Shown here: positions 5,053-5,246 of the stretch, one piece after another
Position numbering within the stretch: the first letter of the stretch is position 1
Layout of the letters: each line of letters begins with the position of its first letter
NCBI GenBank assembly: GCA_003446975.1
Contig: DMAP01000378.1
Coordinates: 1 to 5,246 of the forward strand
DNA from: Clostridiales bacterium
GTDB lineage: Bacteria; Bacillota; Clostridia; Tissierellales; Dethiosulfatibacteraceae
Length of the DNA: 5,246 nucleotides
Reading direction: 5' to 3'
The notes under the pieces: generated by a model
What the model was told of the DNA's origin: nothing
Databases searched by the model: none
What the model saw: only the letters and a program-made list of their open reading frames with translations
Translations under genes and position numbers: made by a program

Positions 5053-5246
5053 CCTTGTTGCTCACCCCTTTTTTCTCATAAGTCTCATATGCTTTTATGA
5101 TATCCTGGACCAGCTTATGTCTCACGACATCTTTTTTATCAAAGTATACAAATCCAATGCCCTCAACATTTTTAAGTATTATCTCCACTTCCTTCAATCC
5201 GGATCTTTTCCCTAAAGGCAGATCTATCTGTGTTACATCTCCTGTG
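5036..5246 (-). CDS. phoH: PhoH-family P-loop ATPase, C-terminal fragment (5' end outside window)
   Basis: Only the last 69 residues and the stop codon are visible; the Walker motifs lie beyond the right edge. The fragment reads TGDVTQIDLPLGKRSGL, then NVEGIGFVYFDKKDVVRHKLVQDIIKAYE. This is the characteristic C-terminal block of PhoH/YbeZ-like cytoplasmic ATPases. The family usually has an Arg, Lys or similar residue after DLP; here it is Leu. PhoH-like proteins are routinely encoded immediately upstream of ybeY and are thought to work with YbeY in RNA metabolism, although the exact reaction is not settled. The last 17 bp overlap the start of ybeY in another frame, which suggests cotranscription and translational coupling. 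The symbol follows Bacillota usage; ybeZ is the enterobacterial name. The family call is secure, and any activity statement is inference from the family. Confidence 0.93.
   Translation of the reverse strand, partial: TGDVTQIDLPLGKRSGLKEVEIILKNVEGIGFVYFDKKDVVRHKLVQDIIKAYETYEKKGVSNKDGDTD

Noticed and set aside
4910..5215. Open reading frame on the + strand
   Set aside because: It runs antisense across the ybeY/phoH junction, both of which are clear family members. The product has no domain and no start-site support.
1..5246. Mobile elements, CRISPR, phage or defence genes, tRNA/rRNA genes
   Set aside because: I looked on both strands for transposase or integrase motifs, evenly spaced direct repeats, and cloverleaf signals. 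None was found; all but one gap is coding, and that gap is explained by the promoter and T-box.

Overview
The window is a stretch of chromosomal housekeeping genes from a low-to-moderate GC, Gram-positive-type bacterium, most likely an anaerobic member of Bacillota (Clostridia or Tissierellia-like). The evidence is a T-box riboswitch, strong GGAGG-type ribosome binding sites, a lipobox-bearing DUF3048 lipoprotein, and the gene order phoH-ybeY-(x)-cdd-era-recO-glycyl-tRNA synthetase, which is typical of that phylum. I could not fix a genus by reading alone. All genes lie on the minus strand, so transcription runs from high to low coordinates.

Region 1 (5246 down to 1496) is a tightly packed operon segment. 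It holds the C-terminal end of a PhoH-family ATPase, the rRNA-maturation endoribonuclease YbeY, a DUF3048 (YerB-like) lipoprotein, cytidine deaminase Cdd, the ribosome-assembly GTPase Era and the recombination mediator RecO. Neighbours overlap or nearly touch: phoH/ybeY overlap by 17 bp, ybeY and the lipoprotein gene are 18 bp apart, lipoprotein/cdd overlap by 8 bp, cdd/era overlap by 14 bp, and era and recO are 3 bp apart. Several ribosome binding sites therefore lie inside the preceding gene. YbeY and Era both act on 16S rRNA and small-subunit maturation. The lipoprotein gene sits where many Bacillota carry the diacylglycerol kinase gene dgkA.

Region 2 (1495 to 1192) is the only long non-coding gap. 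It contains a sigma-A-type promoter (TTGACA, 17 bp, TAGATT with an extended -10 TG) and a complete glycine-type T-box leader. That leader has Stem I with a kink-turn, a specifier loop, Stem III, the T-box/antiterminator and a competing rho-independent terminator. A strong ribosome binding site follows.

Region 3 (1191 to 1, running off the left edge) is glyS, a single-chain (alpha2-type) glycyl-tRNA synthetase. Uncharged tRNA-Gly is expected to bind the leader and allow transcription into it. I found no mobile element, CRISPR array, tRNA or rRNA, and no convincing undescribed system. The points most worth checking are the non-GGC specifier in the T-box, a Leu in YbeY where a highly conserved Arg is expected, and the lipoprotein in the dgkA slot.
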